A stretch of DNA of 64,000 nucleotides, from contig CM076943.1 of assembly GCA_039566865.1 (NCBI GenBank), positions 12,138,001 to 12,202,000 of the forward strand. Reading direction: 5' to 3'. The translations under genes and the position numbers were made by a program. Within the stretch, counting starts at the first letter, position 1; every line of letters starts with the position of its first letter. Below are positions 1-11,512 of this stretch, piece by piece. Source of the stretch: Aurelia coerulea (Eukaryota > Cnidaria > Scyphozoa > Semaeostomeae > Ulmaridae). Below the pieces are notes generated by a model. That model searched no databases and was not told where the DNA came from. It saw nothing but the letters and a program-made list of their open reading frames with translations.

Positions 1-251
1 GAACCGACTGATCCGTCTCATTTCGCTAAGCAACTTGAAGTAATGTCCAGGCAAATCTCATCAGATGAGCAAACTATTGGGATTATTGCCGAAGAAAACA
101 CGAACTTAAAGGATGCTATTCACAAGAGAGAAGAGGCTTGTAACAAAATGTCAAATAGGATTGAAGAATTGATGGAAGAAAATCGGAGGTTGTCACGAGG
201 AAAGGCTCAGAGTGTGGAAATGATGGAGAATTACAACAGAGATCAATATAG
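1..251 (+). CDS. IKBKG/OPTN: NEMO/optineurin-like gene, partial exon a
   Basis: The frame is open from base 1 and ends at AG|GTGAGA (phase 2). The translation is polar coiled coil (LKDAIHKREEACNKMSNRIE), resembling the N-terminal NEMO/optineurin helix. The exon may begin upstream of the window, so position 1 is an edge, not a splice site. An internal ATG at 43 is unlikely to be the start because the frame continues upstream without a stop. Confidence 0.75.
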
Positions 252-3200
252 GTGAGAAAATGGTCCTGTCGCAAAGATTTGCCTCTGATCTGCAGTTTTT
301 CATAAGTAGCTACAACAATCCCTTACTGTTAAGCAAGGAACAATGTCAGAGAGTTTATTCATCGATCAGCATCTGAAAATGTTTAACGATTTCCGGCTTT
401 ATGGGTATAATTCTTAGTAAAATCACATTTTAGGGTGTAATTCCCGTATGTGCGGATCTATGGGTATACTTTTTTGGATTTTTCTCGATTTAAGGGTATA
501 CGTTTCAGACATTTTGTGGGCTTTAGGGTATACTTTATGATCTGAATGGCACAACCTCGTACAATGGAATACTAAGTTCTTCCCCTGGGCTTCTTTCTTT
601 CCATTTTTTTCGGGATTTAGTTTTAATCTTTCTCCCCTTCAAACACCGTTCTGAGTACTCGTGAGGCCTACAGATTTTACTCTATGATTTATTCACAAAG
701 ATAGAATAATATTCACCCAGTTGATCTTTTAATTTCAGAATCAAGCAACTAGAAACAGAGATTGATGCCTTGCAAAATACTTGCCATAAAATGCAGCAAG
801 AAGTCCAAGCGGCAAAACAGAAACAGGCCAATGATGGCACAATGATTTTGCATCTCAAGGAAGAATTGATGAAACATGAACAACGTAACACTTCAAGTAT
901 TGGTGAAATGCAGCAATGCATTCAAGCATTACAAGAATCAAAGTAAGTGATTCGTTTTCTTATTCTCAGTTGCTCAAAACATTTTCATGCAGTATGGGAA
1001 AAAGATTGAAGAAGTAGCTTTGTAAATCTTCACAAAACTTGAAAATTAATCGTGTGAATGCTATTGCCCCTTCATTTCAACTGGAGGAGGCGTGCGCAAA
1101 GAAACAGACATATTTTTGGCACACTGAGGCCTTTCCAACCTACGTTCTCATCAGAGTGTGATAAGTCACATTCTGATTTGAACGTAGGTTCAAAATGCCT
1201 CAGTGTGCCAAAAATTTGTCTGTTTCTTTGCATCCGCCTCCTCCAAAGTATTTAATGTTTAGTAACCAAATTTAGTATGAAGTTTTTTGTTTATTTCAAC
1301 TGAATTGCTTGACGAAGACTTTTTTTGGTAATTTGCCATGATTTCAGAGAGAGCATCTTCTTCATCATCATCAGCATAGGGTTCAACTCTTTCAAAAGTT
1401 TAAAAATGTGGGTGTAAAATCCTCTTACATCATTCTTTGAATTGAATTGCTTAAAAGGAACTCAGGGTACTTTCCTGCAAATCTGCCGTGGACATTTTTT
1501 TATATCTTGATTATTTTCAAAATGGTGGCGCTTTTAGTTTTTTTTAAAGAGTCGTGGAAAATTTTGAAAAAATTAAAATCATTGTAAATCCTAAACGACT
1601 GGAGGAAGAAAGATACAATCTTTATTTTAATCATAGGGCGTATTCATAATGCATTGCAATGGCTTCAATTCCCTCGGCCGCATACAACATTCGAGCTCTC
1701 AAACTTTCAGAGTTCTCATTCTTTTGGGATTTTTTCTGCGAAGTCTGCCAACTCTACCGTTTTTTAAGAATGTGTATTCTTTTGGTATTTTTCTCTGCGA
1801 AGTCTACCAACTCTACCGTTTTCAGAATGCTCATTCTTTTGATAACTGACATTTTTCTCTGCGAAGTCTACCGTTTTCAGAAGACTTCGCAGACTTCAGA
1901 TGCCCAAAAGAATACGCCCATAGTTTAAGAAGGTTTACAATATGGTGCCAAGCAAAAATCTGTCGCTCTTCTGGTTTCGGATTTAGAAATGTGATGACGT
2001 CACACCTTCAAATATGATAAATGCCGCCATTTTGAACGAGCTAAGATATCAAAAGATTTCCACGGCAGATTAACGGCATAGTACACAAAATTTCTTTCAA
2101 GCCAAGCCATTTTATGAAAAGAAGTATGAAATGAAAGTTTACACCCACCTTTTTGAAGATTTGAGCCCTATGTTATCATCATCATTATTTTTACCTGGAC
2201 AGGCAGAAGAATGAAATGCTGGAGCAAAGTCTGTCCAAGAAAAATACTGATTCTGCAAAGATCTGGAGGGATTATCAGAAAGTGTTAAACCAACTAAAAA
2301 TGGTAAGTTGTCAATATAGAGTAGCGTCGCCCATTATGGCTGGTCGCCCATTATGGCCGGCTAGCAAGAGAAATTAAATTTCAGGGGACTGACGATTAGT
2401 AATAAAATAGGAATTGCGCGGAAAATCTTCGCTGACATCTGTTTTATCATGATTTGACCTTCACTGAAGTTTCAGTTCATTTGCATAAAAACCCGACGAG
2501 ATTGTTTGTGGCTATCTCCAATTGATTCTTTCAAGTATTGCAAATTTCATGATTCTATTTACATTCCTTCCTTCTTTTTCGTTCGCTCGGCACCTTGCGG
2601 TTTGAAATTTTTCAAATATGCTTTGATTTTTCAGAAGTCCAGTCTCTTGAGAGGAAATCTACAATGAAACCAAAGGAAAGTGACTTTTGATTCCGATTTA
2701 AGGTTATAAAGTTTGAGTGCAGCTAGTTGCTATTTTCGTCGCCCATTATGCCCATCAGTTTACCAGAGAAGTTCCAATCGCTTCAAAATATCAAAATGCA
2801 GCATTTATTTAAAAAAAAACACCAATTTGGATTAAAATCTTACTTACTGACGTGGAAAATCATTGAAACCCAAAAAAACGCAGCATTGTATTAAGTCTAT
2901 TTTCATTTCAGAAACTATGCCAAAACTCATCTATCCATGCACAAGAGATAAGGCAGGATTAAGAACAACTCGAAGCATGTATTTCAATTGCCATAGTTTG
3001 CGAATTCTGTTATTTCTGGGCATTGAGGGCAATAAAAATGCTAACACTTTAGGAGGACGAAAATGCCATCTGTTGTAGGCCTTGTAGCTATTCTAAAAAG
3101 AATCAGAATCGAACGATGTTTTGCTACATTTTGTAGAATTTTCGAATGTGCACAATAGCGATAGAAGTTTTAACGCCACTCGATCGAACGTCTTGTATAA

Positions 3201-6200
3201 AAATAACACTCGATCCAATCTCTTTTGTAGAATAGCTAAAAGGTCTATTGAAGCATAACAAAATCATTCCGAGCGATATTTCATCCTCCCAAGAGGATAG
3301 CACCTGCTGAAACTTGTTCTGGCCAATATCTCTTGATTTCAGACAGGTGTGACCGATTTCAGCCAGTTGATTTTAAAAATTATGTGAACATGTCTACTGT
3401 CAAACATTAAATTTATCAATATTGTTGCTATGCTAGGTAGAAATATTGAGAGAAAAAGAGCTGAAAACATGGCTCAAATGTTAAGACTTTTTTGAACCAT
3501 TTTCAAAGAAATACTTTCAAAAATAATCCCTTGTAATTTTAGAACGATAGATTTAGACTGGACACAATCATATTACGACTTGTCAAGTATTGACAAGCCT
3601 CGCTCTTGTATATTTGTTGTTCTTGCAGACTCAACATAAATCGGTTTTTTATGAGAGTTAAGGTTATAGAGATCCTGCTCCCATCTTGAGTCCTCGCGCT
3701 TGTATCCTGCGTATGGAGTATGGACTGGGTTCCACTGTTGTTCTTCGTTTGTAGAATAGATAGAATGGAAATTTCGTTGTTTGTCCTCCAGTACGACAGA
3801 CAACAAAATTCCACGCAATAGATTCTATGGAAGGATATAACCCGTCATCGAATTTGCAGGCAGGCTTCACGCGAGGCTGATTACCAAGGACTCATAATGA
3901 TAAGTGAAAAAGATAACCTTGCTCAGCTGGAAATGAAAAAAAAAACATTTTTCTTCCTGCGACCGAACAAAGCTGATACTTAAAATTTCCTGCATGAAGA
4001 AATTTCTTGCATGAAGAAAAATATAATTTTTCTCCTATTATGGGAAAACTGAATTCACCGCGCACTCATCGCTTCCAAAACATCACCCTTAATACACTTG
4101 GTCGTTGAGCTACCGATTATTGTTGGTAGCTAATATAATTAGTGATACATTTCAACCATAAACTGTGAAATACATTATGAAATACATTGGAACCCTATAA
4201 CGAAAACACTATGATTTAGGCATAAAGACAATAGGGAAAATCAAGTTCTTCAGTGAATTTGTAGTTTTGTTGGCTACATATGGCTACATATGGTATGGTT
4301 ATGGTTGGCTACATATGAATATTAATTGTGCATGAGACAAACTAGTTAGGCTACTTTTGCTTGACCTTGACAAAATTTGAAAATGTTCTTGGAAGATATT
4401 ATAAATGGCAAATTTCCTGCGACCGCACAGTCGCATGGTTGGGTGGGTTTTCATGCCCTGTTGCTCAGGCCCACTGTCAGTTCTCCCCTCAAAGGAACGA
4501 GGTGCAGCAAAAATTCCATTCCGCACGCAATTAATGACAAAACTTTGCAAACTTTAGTAGAGCAAAGTTCACTCTGTCGGTTAAAGCTTGCTTCACATTA
4601 TTTCGTGGAATCTTATCAGCTGATTGCCACAACAATTTCCTGCGTACGAGGGGCTAAATAGGGTCAAGTTTTTTAGTGTCATATTGTGAATCTCTGTTGA
4701 CTGAAGCGTCATCATCAAGCCAAAGAGCACAGGGAAACAAGGAGCTCCAGGTAATCAGTGTAGCTACACCCTTGTTTCCGCGTTAGAATTTACTACAATG
4801 ATGAATTAAGCATAACTGAAATGGTGATTTAACATTTCGCTACATAGATGGAGCAGCAGATGAAAAAGGCAGATGAAGGGAAGGAAACACTGATGCTAAA
4901 ACACAGACAAGCACTCGATATGAACCAGGAGAAATTCAACGGGCTTTTACAACATCTTCAAATAAAGGACAGAGAAATTCAGAAACTTAATGATGAGCTT
5001 CAGACGATGGATATATACAAGGAACAGGTGAGCACATTTAAGGGAAGCAACTTTCGCGGGAAGAAACTTTCGCGCTTTTGGCCGAAATTCGTGAAAGTTT
5101 ATTCCGTAAAATTACGAAAATGTGAAATTCCTGCGGAATTTCCTAAAGTATGCAATTCGCAAAAATTTATTCCCGCGAAGTATTCTATGATATGAAATTT
5201 GCAAATTTTCATTCCTTCAAATCATGCTATTTTCGCAAAACGTGAACTTTATTCCCGTGAAATATCCATTTTTGGCCGATTCACGAAAGTTAATACCAAA
5301 TATTTCGCGTCTTTTCCAACTCGCAAAGATTTCTTCCCGTGAAAATTTCTTCCCGCGAAAGTATCACTGAACAAACTCAGCATATGCATTGAGTCTTTAA
5401 AAGACATTGCAAATTGATTAATGCATCATTCGTTTGATTTAGTGGCCTTAAAGGAACTTCAGGTACTTTGCTCCAACTCCAAATGCTTTTTTGGCAATCT
5501 CTGATATCTTGATTATTGTCAGAATTAGAACGTTTTCTATAACATTTCAGGAAGTTTTTCCGGTTGTTGCGTCATCAGATTGCTGGATCGTGAACCAGAA
5601 AAGCCACGGATTTAAAACTTCATAACTTTGGTTTCCTTGAAGACTTTACCGTTGTTCCATTGTTAATTTAGGCGATTTTAATTTATTCATAGCTTTTTTA
5701 GTCCTATCAATAAAGAGAAGCACGCAATTTTTCTGATTATAATTAAGATATCAAAGATTTCCGATGAACACTTATAAAGAAGTACGCGAAATTCCTTTCA
5801 AGTCATTAAGTCAAACGAAAGAGTGGGGTGAGTGGCCGAGCGGCTTATTAATGAAGATTGGAGTGAAACACTGAAGCAAATAGACCTTTTTAGCTATTGT
5901 GAGAAAGAATTTGAACCGAACGATATTTTGATTCATTTTGACGAATTTTCGAATGTGCACAATAGTGGTAGAAGCTCTAACGCCACTCGATCGAACCTCG
6001 CGTACAAAAATATATATACAAAAATGTATAAACATTTAAACATAACTCTCGATCCAGGATCTTTTGTAGAATAGCTGAAAGGTCTATTCAGGAAAATGTG
6101 TCAGACGGTTAAAACGCATGCACAGTGGTGGAGTACGAAAAGTCACTCACTTTAATTCAATTTCAAAAATGTAAAATTAAAATTTTTTGCCCATCCAGTA

Positions 6201-7276
6201 CATACAATCACGATAGTTTAAGTTGAGGTTGTTTTCCTGCAATGCATCTTATATACAACAACCATTTCAGCAAATCAAAGATTAATAACATCTAAGCCAT
6301 ACCAGATGAACAAAAAGAAAATTGAGAGTCACATGCCAATAACACCTAAGCCACAACGCGTTTCGTTGCACACTCGTCAGTTCAGTTCCTGCGAAGAACA
6401 AATTAACGATAGAAGGTTCTTTTATGCGGGTTTATACTGTATTATCTACAAATGAAGCCCAAACGTGACCGATTATGAATGTGTAAAGAAATCTACCATA
6501 AATACTATAGATTTATGATAATAACTAGAAATATTAGATATTTTCTATGAATATTGATAATGGTGTAGACAATTTCTTTATTTCTATAAATATTCGTGTA
6601 GATATTTTAACTTGTCGTTTATAGATAAGCTTTTATAAATTTGTAACCTGGCTTTTGTAAAAGTTTATTTTCATTTCTTTTTGGGTTGTGAACCCCTTTT
6701 GCATCGATACCATATCGCTCTCAAAGTATTCTCATAGATGTAGACAACTTGAAACAAACACCGAAGTCCTTGATTTTAAAAATTCTACTCTACTTAATAA
6801 TGGGGGTTGAAACAAGATTCTTTTACATACGATTTGCATTCTGTTTTCAGGTTAAGGTTTATGAATCTGATTTCAACATGGAACGTGAAGCAAGAGAAAA
6901 GCAGCACAGTGATATATTGATTTTACGCGAAGATCTGCATCACCTCAAGCTGGAGAACATTCGGCTGAAAGAGGATTTCGAAGCAAGCCAACAGCAGAAG
7001 ATGCAAGAATTAAAGAAGCGAATGGCCAGTTCTCACGGTTACCAGAATCCTCCCGTGAGTTACCCGAGCCAGTATGGCATCTATGGCCGCGGGGCAGCTG
7101 TACCTGATAACAACAGAATAAACTATGGCAGGTCGAATGAATCTTATAAAGGAAGCATTGAGCTGCCTCCACAAGAACCCGACCCTGTTATGCAGCGTGA
7201 ATGCCCTAAATGTAGAGCACCATTCCCAGATCTTGATACTCTGCAGTTGCATGTTTTGGAATGTCTTGACGATTAG
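1..7276 (+). CDS. IKBKG/OPTN: NEMO/optineurin-family ubiquitin-binding adaptor, 3' part of gene (5 exons, 5' end outside window)
   Basis: Exons 1-251, 739-942, 2203-2302, 4848-5027 and 6851-7276 join in phase (2, 2, 0, 0) into 386 codons and a TAG stop. The product is almost wholly heptad-rich coiled coil. Fragment residues 246-262 carry the UBAN (CoZi) signature, with the core ESDFNMEREAREK that fits the family pattern D-F-x2-E-R-x-A-R-E-K. The last 24 residues form a zinc finger, C363-x2-C366-x12-H379-x3-C383, followed by DTLQLHVLEC, the family's usual C-terminus. In this family UBAN binds linear/K63 ubiquitin; NEMO scaffolds the IKK kinase complex in NF-kB signalling and optineurin is an autophagy receptor. 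Invertebrates often have one gene of this type, so I cannot choose between the two names. The wording around UBAN is slightly more optineurin-like. No LIR or IKK-binding segment is visible because the N-terminus is missing. Confidence 0.85.
252..738 (+). other. Intron of the NEMO/optineurin-like gene
   Basis: No gene or clear mobile element. It contains four loose direct repeats of a 'tatgggtata/agggtata' motif between about 398 and 535 (as in ttatgggtataattct and taagggtatacgtttc), probably the remains of a short tandem or dispersed repeat. Confidence 0.5.
739..942 (+). CDS. IKBKG/OPTN: NEMO/optineurin-like gene, exon b
   Basis: It begins after the acceptor TTTAATTTCAG and ends at the strong donor AA|GTAAGTG. 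It enters and leaves in phase 2. It encodes 68 residues of glutamine- and lysine-rich coiled coil. Confidence 0.8.
1083..1244. mobile_element. Hairpin MITE, about 160 bp
   Basis: An almost complete palindrome: the left arm starting ggaggaggcgtgcgcaaag returns as ctttgcatccgcctcctcc. The arms are about 75 bp and the loop is a few bases. It lies in an intron of the NEMO/optineurin-like gene. No convincing target duplication was seen. Confidence 0.75.
1375..2172. mobile_element. IR element with CATAGG(T/G)TTCAA-type ends, copy 1, with an inner insertion
   Basis: Ends are catagggttcaa...gggtgtaaaat on the left and tttacacccacc...ttgagccctatg on the right. It belongs to the same family as the copies at 36.9 and 39.7 kb (shared internal GATGACGTCA and 'aagcaaaaatctgtc' segments). 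A second element with ends agggcgtattc/gaatacgccca occupies about 1636-1921 and contains three imperfect direct copies of a 'tctgcgaagtctacc...gttttcagaa' unit. Confidence 0.7.
2203..2302 (+). CDS. IKBKG/OPTN: NEMO/optineurin-like gene, exon c
   Basis: A 100-base exon between the acceptor TTTTTACCTGGACAG and the donor ATG|GTAAGT. It enters in phase 2 and leaves in phase 0. It continues the coiled coil (KNEMLEQSLSKKNTD then IWRDYQKVLNQLKM). It is too short to show up as a long open frame and was found by joining phases. Confidence 0.75.
2303..4847 (+). other. Intron of the NEMO/optineurin-like gene, mostly unidentified
   Basis: No coding exon seen. 'gtcgcccattatg' occurs three times (about 2325, 2346 and 2740). 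A short element at 3077-3249 is a copy of the family at 5.9 kb. 3275-3420 resembles the interior of the CCGGGTGAGTC element family. The rest shows nothing I recognise. Confidence 0.5.
3077..3249. mobile_element. Small TIR element (AATAGACCTTT...), degraded copy
   Basis: It shares with 5877-6092 the core 'gaattttcgaatgtgcacaatag', 'aacgccactcgatcgaac' and the right end 'tagaatagctaaaaggtctatt'. The left end (about ttgtagctattcta) is degraded. Confidence 0.6.
4848..5027 (+). CDS. IKBKG/OPTN: NEMO/optineurin-like gene, exon d
   Basis: 180 bases, phase 0 to 0, acceptor CGCTACATAG, donor CAG|GTGAGC. It encodes the coiled coil just before UBAN (DREIQKLNDELQTMDIYKEQ). The frame stays open into the intron as far as 5195, but the donor and the continuation in the next exon show that part is not coding. 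Confidence 0.82.
5038..5370. mobile_element. TIR element with TTTCGCGGGAAGAAA ends
   Basis: It begins just after the exon d donor with caactttcgcgggaagaaac and ends with tttcttcccgcgaaagt. The interior repeats many variants of 'ttcgcgaaa/ttcccgcgaa'. About 330 bp, non-coding. Confidence 0.7.
5371..6850 (+). other. Intron remainder of the NEMO/optineurin-like gene
   Basis: 5450-5800 is a half copy of the 'tttaaaggaacttc' inverted-repeat family related to 1375-2172. 5877-6092 is a small TIR element. 6093-6850 shows nothing I recognise beyond AT-rich sequence. Confidence 0.45.
5877..6092. mobile_element. Small TIR element, about 215 bp
   Basis: Left end aatagacctttttagctatt and right end agaatagctgaaaggtctatt are inverted repeats. 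The interior is shared with 3077-3249. Non-autonomous; no protein. Confidence 0.7.
6851..7276 (+). CDS. IKBKG/OPTN: NEMO/optineurin-like gene, terminal exon with UBAN and zinc finger
   Basis: It follows the acceptor CATTCTGTTTTCAG in phase 0 and ends at TAG. It encodes the second half of UBAN, a proline/tyrosine/asparagine-rich linker of about 60 residues, and the CCHC zinc finger at the very C-terminus. An open frame starting at an ATG at 6749 extends upstream of the acceptor; that part is intron. Confidence 0.88.
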   Translation, partial: VKVYESDFNMEREAREKQHSDILILREDLHHLKLENIRLKEDFEASQQQKMQELKKRMASSHGYQNPPVSYPSQYGIYGRGAAVPDNNRINYGRSNESYKGSIELPPQEPDPVMQRECPKCRAPFPDLDTLQLHVLECLDD

Positions 7277-7388
7277 CTGGTCAGATCTACCAACTGTTAT
7301 TCATAAGCTCGCTTTGAAGTCACCATTCTGGTATATCATTTCCGTGCAAAAATTAACAAATTCATTTTCACACATCGATTTGAGCACA

Positions 7389-7394
7389 ATTAAA
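7389..7394 (+). terminator. Possible poly(A) signal ATTAAA of the NEMO/optineurin-like gene
   Basis: ATTAAA lies 113 bp after the stop codon, right beside a MITE insertion. A canonical AATAAA lies further on at 7617-7622. Which one is used cannot be told from sequence. Confidence 0.3.
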
Positions 7395-7399
7395 TGAGC

Positions 7400-7543
7400 C
7401 GAGGGGTGTTTCACTCTGTAAAAATCTCGTACACCCTTGGCAAAAATCCTTTTGTTTTCAAGAAAAATCCCTGAAAAATCCCTAAAAATCCTATTGTTTT
7501 AGAAAATCTCGTACGCCATTTCGGAAGAGTGATACACCCCTCG
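7400..7543. mobile_element. hAT-like MITE in the 3' UTR of the NEMO/optineurin-like gene
   Basis: 144 bp with ends CGAGGGGTGTTTCACTCT and the inverse of CGAGGGGTGTATCACTCT. It is flanked on both sides by the exact 8-bp duplication AAATGAGC (7392-7399 and 7544-7551), the hallmark of hAT insertion. A second copy lies at 42763-42893. Confidence 0.88.
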
Positions 7544-7616
7544 AAATGAGCAAGCAGGCAGTGATCGTAAAATCACTTGCATAGAACATGATTCTGTATT
7601 TGTTTATATATATATT

Positions 7617-7622
7617 AATAAA
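7617..7622 (+). terminator. Possible poly(A) signal AATAAA
   Basis: Canonical hexamer in an AT-rich stretch 341 bp after the stop of the NEMO/optineurin-like gene. It is the first AATAAA I noticed downstream. Confidence 0.35.
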
Positions 7623-7730
7623 TTCGACAAACAGACCAACGAAATCAGATTTGCTATGCCGTGAAGAAGAAATTTTAGCCCGAGGCCACATTGCACAAAA
7701 GCACTTGAGCTGATATTCGACTGGGTGTCC

Positions 7731-8384
7731 CAAGAAAGTAGTTCTGCTTGAAAAAGCACCAAAACTTGATTACTTAACTGAGACTGCGTTCACACGATGC
7801 CGGCACATTTTGAAAAAGGTGAAAAATGTGACGGTAGCAAAATTTGAGCTTGCGTTAACACGATACCGTTGTCAAAGAGTTCCGTTTTCAAAATCTACCG
7901 TTTTCAAAATCTGCCGGCAAAAATTTGCCGTTTTCGTGTAAACGGGAGCTCTATCCGTCACATTTTTCACCGTTCTCAAAATGTGCCGGCATCGTGTGAA
8001 CTTAGTCTTATATTTAAATGTCTTTTTTTTTGTAAGACCAAATTTCTTCAAAGACCAAATTATTTTTCCAGTCATAGCTGATCTTCATTTTTGTATTGGT
8101 AAATTTTGCTCTTTTTAGGATTGCCTGATTTTGAAGCATACTGCAAAAAGCACTGATAATGGCTCTGAGGCAAGATAAACAATGTTGCTTTAAAGAGAAT
8201 AACTCAGAATGAGGTTTTACAATGTGTTATTTCATGCCCCTTAAGTAAAGAAAGCAAAGATTATGCTATCCTTAAATTGTGTTGCATCATTGACGAGAGG
8301 GACCAAAAAGACTATTCGATGATAGGTTCGAACTCGATAATCGAATTTTTGTGAGTTTTCAAACGGAAAGACTTTTTATTGGGA
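7731..8384. mobile_element. Probable TIR element (CTGGGTGTCCCAAGAAAGT ends) with a nested MITE
   Basis: Left actgggtgtcccaagaaagt and right actttttattgggacatcc are imperfect inverted repeats of the mariner-MITE type. A second element, 7788-8010, sits inside, with ends gttcacacgatgccggcaca and tgtgccggcatcgtgtgaac. No protein. Confidence 0.5.
7788..8010. mobile_element. MITE with GTTCACACGATGCCGGC ends
   Basis: About 220 bp with strong terminal inverted repeats and palindromic interior ('gtgacggtag', 'ccgttttcaaaatct' repeated). Confidence 0.7.
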
Positions 8385-8743
8385 CATCCGGTAAAGAAAA
8401 TTCCTGTGAAATGCGAAATGTTTCTCGTGAAATCGATCACATGATTGCAAAGGTACTAATCTAACTTGTTCTTTATGTGGCCATAAATCACTTCCTTGGG
8501 TTAAGTATCTCGCATTTCGGAAAACTTACGAATATCGGCTTCACAGAAATTACTTTTTAATTTCACATGAATTATTTTCATATCCCCCTTGGTTGTAAAC
8601 GCATGCCTGAAATCATGTTGTTTCAAAGCAAATGTTTATCGATAAAAAATAAATTGATCAGAAGCAAAACATTTATGATTTTGTATTTGACTCGATAAGC
8701 TTTGCTTCTCTGAGGCGTATGAAAAAGTATGTAGTTAATTTTA

Positions 8744-9149
8744 GGCCCGTTTTATAAGTCGTGCCGTGTCGTGCCGAACCATAGAAATTTGAGTTCGACT
8801 GAGGTTCGACTTGGAGCGCCTCTGTTTTATAAGGAAAAGTTTTTGCCGTGCCGTGCCGTGCCGCGCCGAACCACAGTGACGCATGCGCATGTTCGGTATG
8901 GTTAGGTTGCACATCCACAACAAACAATGGCTTTTGTCGTTGTGCGCATGTGTCAAAATACTGCAGCACGGCGCGACTGAAATTTGGTTTTATAAGTCGC
9001 ACCAGGTCGACCCAGTCGAGATGCCTTTGGAATATGGTTCACCAAGTGTCAAATTGGTTTTATATAAGAGTCGCGCCGCGCCGAACCAGACAAAATTGTT
9101 CGAAATTCACTCGTTTCGGCACGGCGCGGCACGACGTATAAAACGGGCC
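8744..9149. mobile_element. Harbinger-like MITE, TTA duplication
   Basis: 406 bp. Ends GGCCCGTTTTATAAGTCGTG and (inverse) GGCCCGTTTTATACGTCGTG. TTA on each side (8741-8743, 9150-9152). Internal tandem 'gtgcc' units (gccgtgccgtgccgtgccgc). The small frames inside it are not genes. Confidence 0.8.
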
Positions 9150-9310
9150 TTAGCCATGCTTTTTCATGAATCATTATCATCATTTATTAACGATGAAACT
9201 TAATGAATCACAGTGTTTTACTCAAAAACAGGCATCCTCGCAAATGTTTTGTATCACATGTCCTGGGGTTAGCTCTTTTTCTTAGTGTCATAGGGCCTGG
9301 TTTCAGGATA

Positions 9311-9703
9311 CCGTAAAAGCTCTATTAGGCCTCCAGGGGGCTTATTTAATTTTGGACGCTCCAGGGGGGCTTAAAAGAGAGGGTGGCTTATTAGAGAGGG
9401 GGGCTTATTCACAAAATCAAATGCCAAGGACATATATAATAGCTTTTTAGTTCTTTTACACCATATTTTGCGGATTCAACATGCAATTTTGCGAGTCGAA
9501 TACATAAATGCGACACAGTTTATCTCAAATCACATCAAAATTAACATGCAAACTTATTTAGCTCAATAAATGGAAAATCTTTGGTAACCTCTGGAATTTG
9601 ATATAAGTGGAGGAGGGCTTAAAAAGAGGGGGGTGGGCTTATTTTAAATTTTGGCTCAGAGGGGAGAGTTTATTAGAGAGGGGGCTTGATAGAGCTTTTA
9701 CGG
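9311..9703. mobile_element. TA-flanked MITE (CCGTAAAAGCTCTA ends)
   Basis: 393 bp. CCGTAAAAGCTCTATTAG and its inverse at the right end, flanked by TA (9309-9310, 9704-9705). G-rich subterminal 'gggggcttat' repeats on one strand. A truncated relative begins at 53030. Confidence 0.82.
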
Positions 9704-9705
9704 TA

Positions 9706-11512
9706 TAAAAGGGCATGGATATTCAGAAATATTCAAGGATTACGTATGCAGAATAATCGACTTTTTGGGCCCTCAATTTGTGTACACTGTACAGATTTTC
9801 TGAGAGCTCCCGATTGTTAATAGATTTGGTGTTTTTTTGCTGCGAAAACACATTTTTGAGCCCAGAAGTAAAGATGTGCTCATAACATAAGTTTTTGTCT
9901 GGAAGAAAAGTCCTTGAGGTACTGATGCTATTTTCACAGGGTGGAGAATGTGATTATACAGGATTTTATTTGTATTAGAATGCTTTATTCTGTATTTGTT
10001 GGGGAGGGGAGATGAGATACTTGCTTGAATGGGTGCTTGCTTGAATGCTCCCTCGTGAAAATGTTTGATTGGGACTAAACCCGGGGGTAAACTGAATGTT
10101 AAGTCCGATGTAGCAATGGCTGATGTTAATATTTGTTGATGAGGCTGTCCCCGTTATGGCTGATCAGATGTCCGTCCAACACGGATTGATTTCTTGTGTT
10201 GTTTGATTCTTTAATCCCAAACATACCAAATTCAGAAAAGAGGGGACCTACAAAAGAGGAAATAGCTTTCCCAATCAAACACAAAAATCTTTACTAAAAA
10301 CGAGCGGTTTACAAAAAAAAGGAGTATCTCTCCACAGTCTGCCAAACCCTCAGCCTTTTGGAAATGAAGGCATTCAGAAGGCCTTCCAAACCTACACAAC
10401 CTGCCAGTTTTGAGAATTACAGAGTTAACGAAATACAACATCCGAATCTAACAAGGCTACCGTTATCCGAATTTGTACCAATCAAACATACCCATAATTT
10501 GCATCATAGGAATAGAAGGTTCCTTAAAGTTTAAGCGTGTTTTTGATTGGTACCAATTCTGAAAATGGTCTGCTACGTAAATTTAGAATGTGTGTCTGAT
10601 TGACTCAGAAATTCCCAAAGACGCTAGTTTTGATAGGCCTGCTGAACCTTCTGCTCCAAAAAGCAGAGGGTTTGGCAGGCTTTGGAGAAATTCTCGTTTT
10701 TATCAGCAAACCCTGGTGATGAATCTGAAACCTACCGTTCCAAGATTTTTGTAGTTGATTCTGAAATGGGCTATTCCATTTTTACTCCGTACAGGGGGTA
10801 TGGAAGGCAAATTCTAGGGGTGAGATTACATCAAATTTCCAGGTTACTTGAAATCCCACCACCCTGGAAATCCTGGGCTGTAGTGAAGAACCCCCTGGAT
10901 ATATCCGGGGTCATTGAAGAACCCCCTGGAATCCAGGGACTCCAGTAAACATACCCTGGATTCCAGGATCCTCATAGCAAACACGTCATTTTCCAGGGCT
11001 AAAATTTCTGTGATCCCCCTGGATTTCTGGGGTACAAAAGGTCGGTAGGTGAAAAATGCCTTCCATATTATACCTGTATGGATTTTAAATGGAATAGCCC
11101 AATCTGTCTCCATCTCTGCGAAGTCTCCTGTTTTAAAATTACCAATCAAACACACTCTATAAATGGCCAAGAAGAAGAGACTGAGATTTAACTGAGAACT
11201 GCCTACCCAGTTAATATTGCAGCCTAAATTAAGATGAACAATTCCGACTACCCACCTAATTGATATTTCGGCATTATTAAGAAGAAAATTCCATGTTGGA
11301 TGGACAACTGATGCACCATTTCGCAAACAGCTTCTAATCTCTGTAGACCTCAACAAAGGAAGGCAGAGTTTCCAATTTTATTGATGGAAATAGGAAATAA
11401 ATGCTTCGTTTATGTTGCAAATGATCATGTAGCTATCCTTTTGACTGCCAGGTAGCCTGCTTGCAGACTGTATTCTCTGCACTCAGGCTAACTGCCCGGG
11501 CGGGAGTACATG
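9706..11512. other. Intergenic region with degraded inverted repeats
   Basis: No gene. Arms at about 10330-10390 and 10640-10700 share 'ccaaaccctc...cagaag'. Arms at 10768-10815 and 11050-11101 share 'ggctattccattt' and 'ggaaggca'. Between them, 10855-11040 is rich in 'ccctgga/tccaggg' palindromes. Probably one or two old foldback elements. Confidence 0.5.

Noticed and set aside
4377..4661. 94-codon open frame in a NEMO/optineurin-like gene intron
   Set aside because: No recognisable motif; it overlaps an equally long frame on the other strand and lies in an intron of the better supported gene.
5820..5860. tRNA-like 'gtgagtggccgagcggctt'
   Set aside because: It resembles a tRNA-Leu/Ser D-arm, but there is no T-arm (GGTTCGA) or acceptor pairing within 90 bp.
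10844..11356. 170-codon open frame on the - strand
   Set aside because: It lies across palindromic 'ccctgga/tccaggg' repeats; no motif, no codon bias visible, no neighbours.
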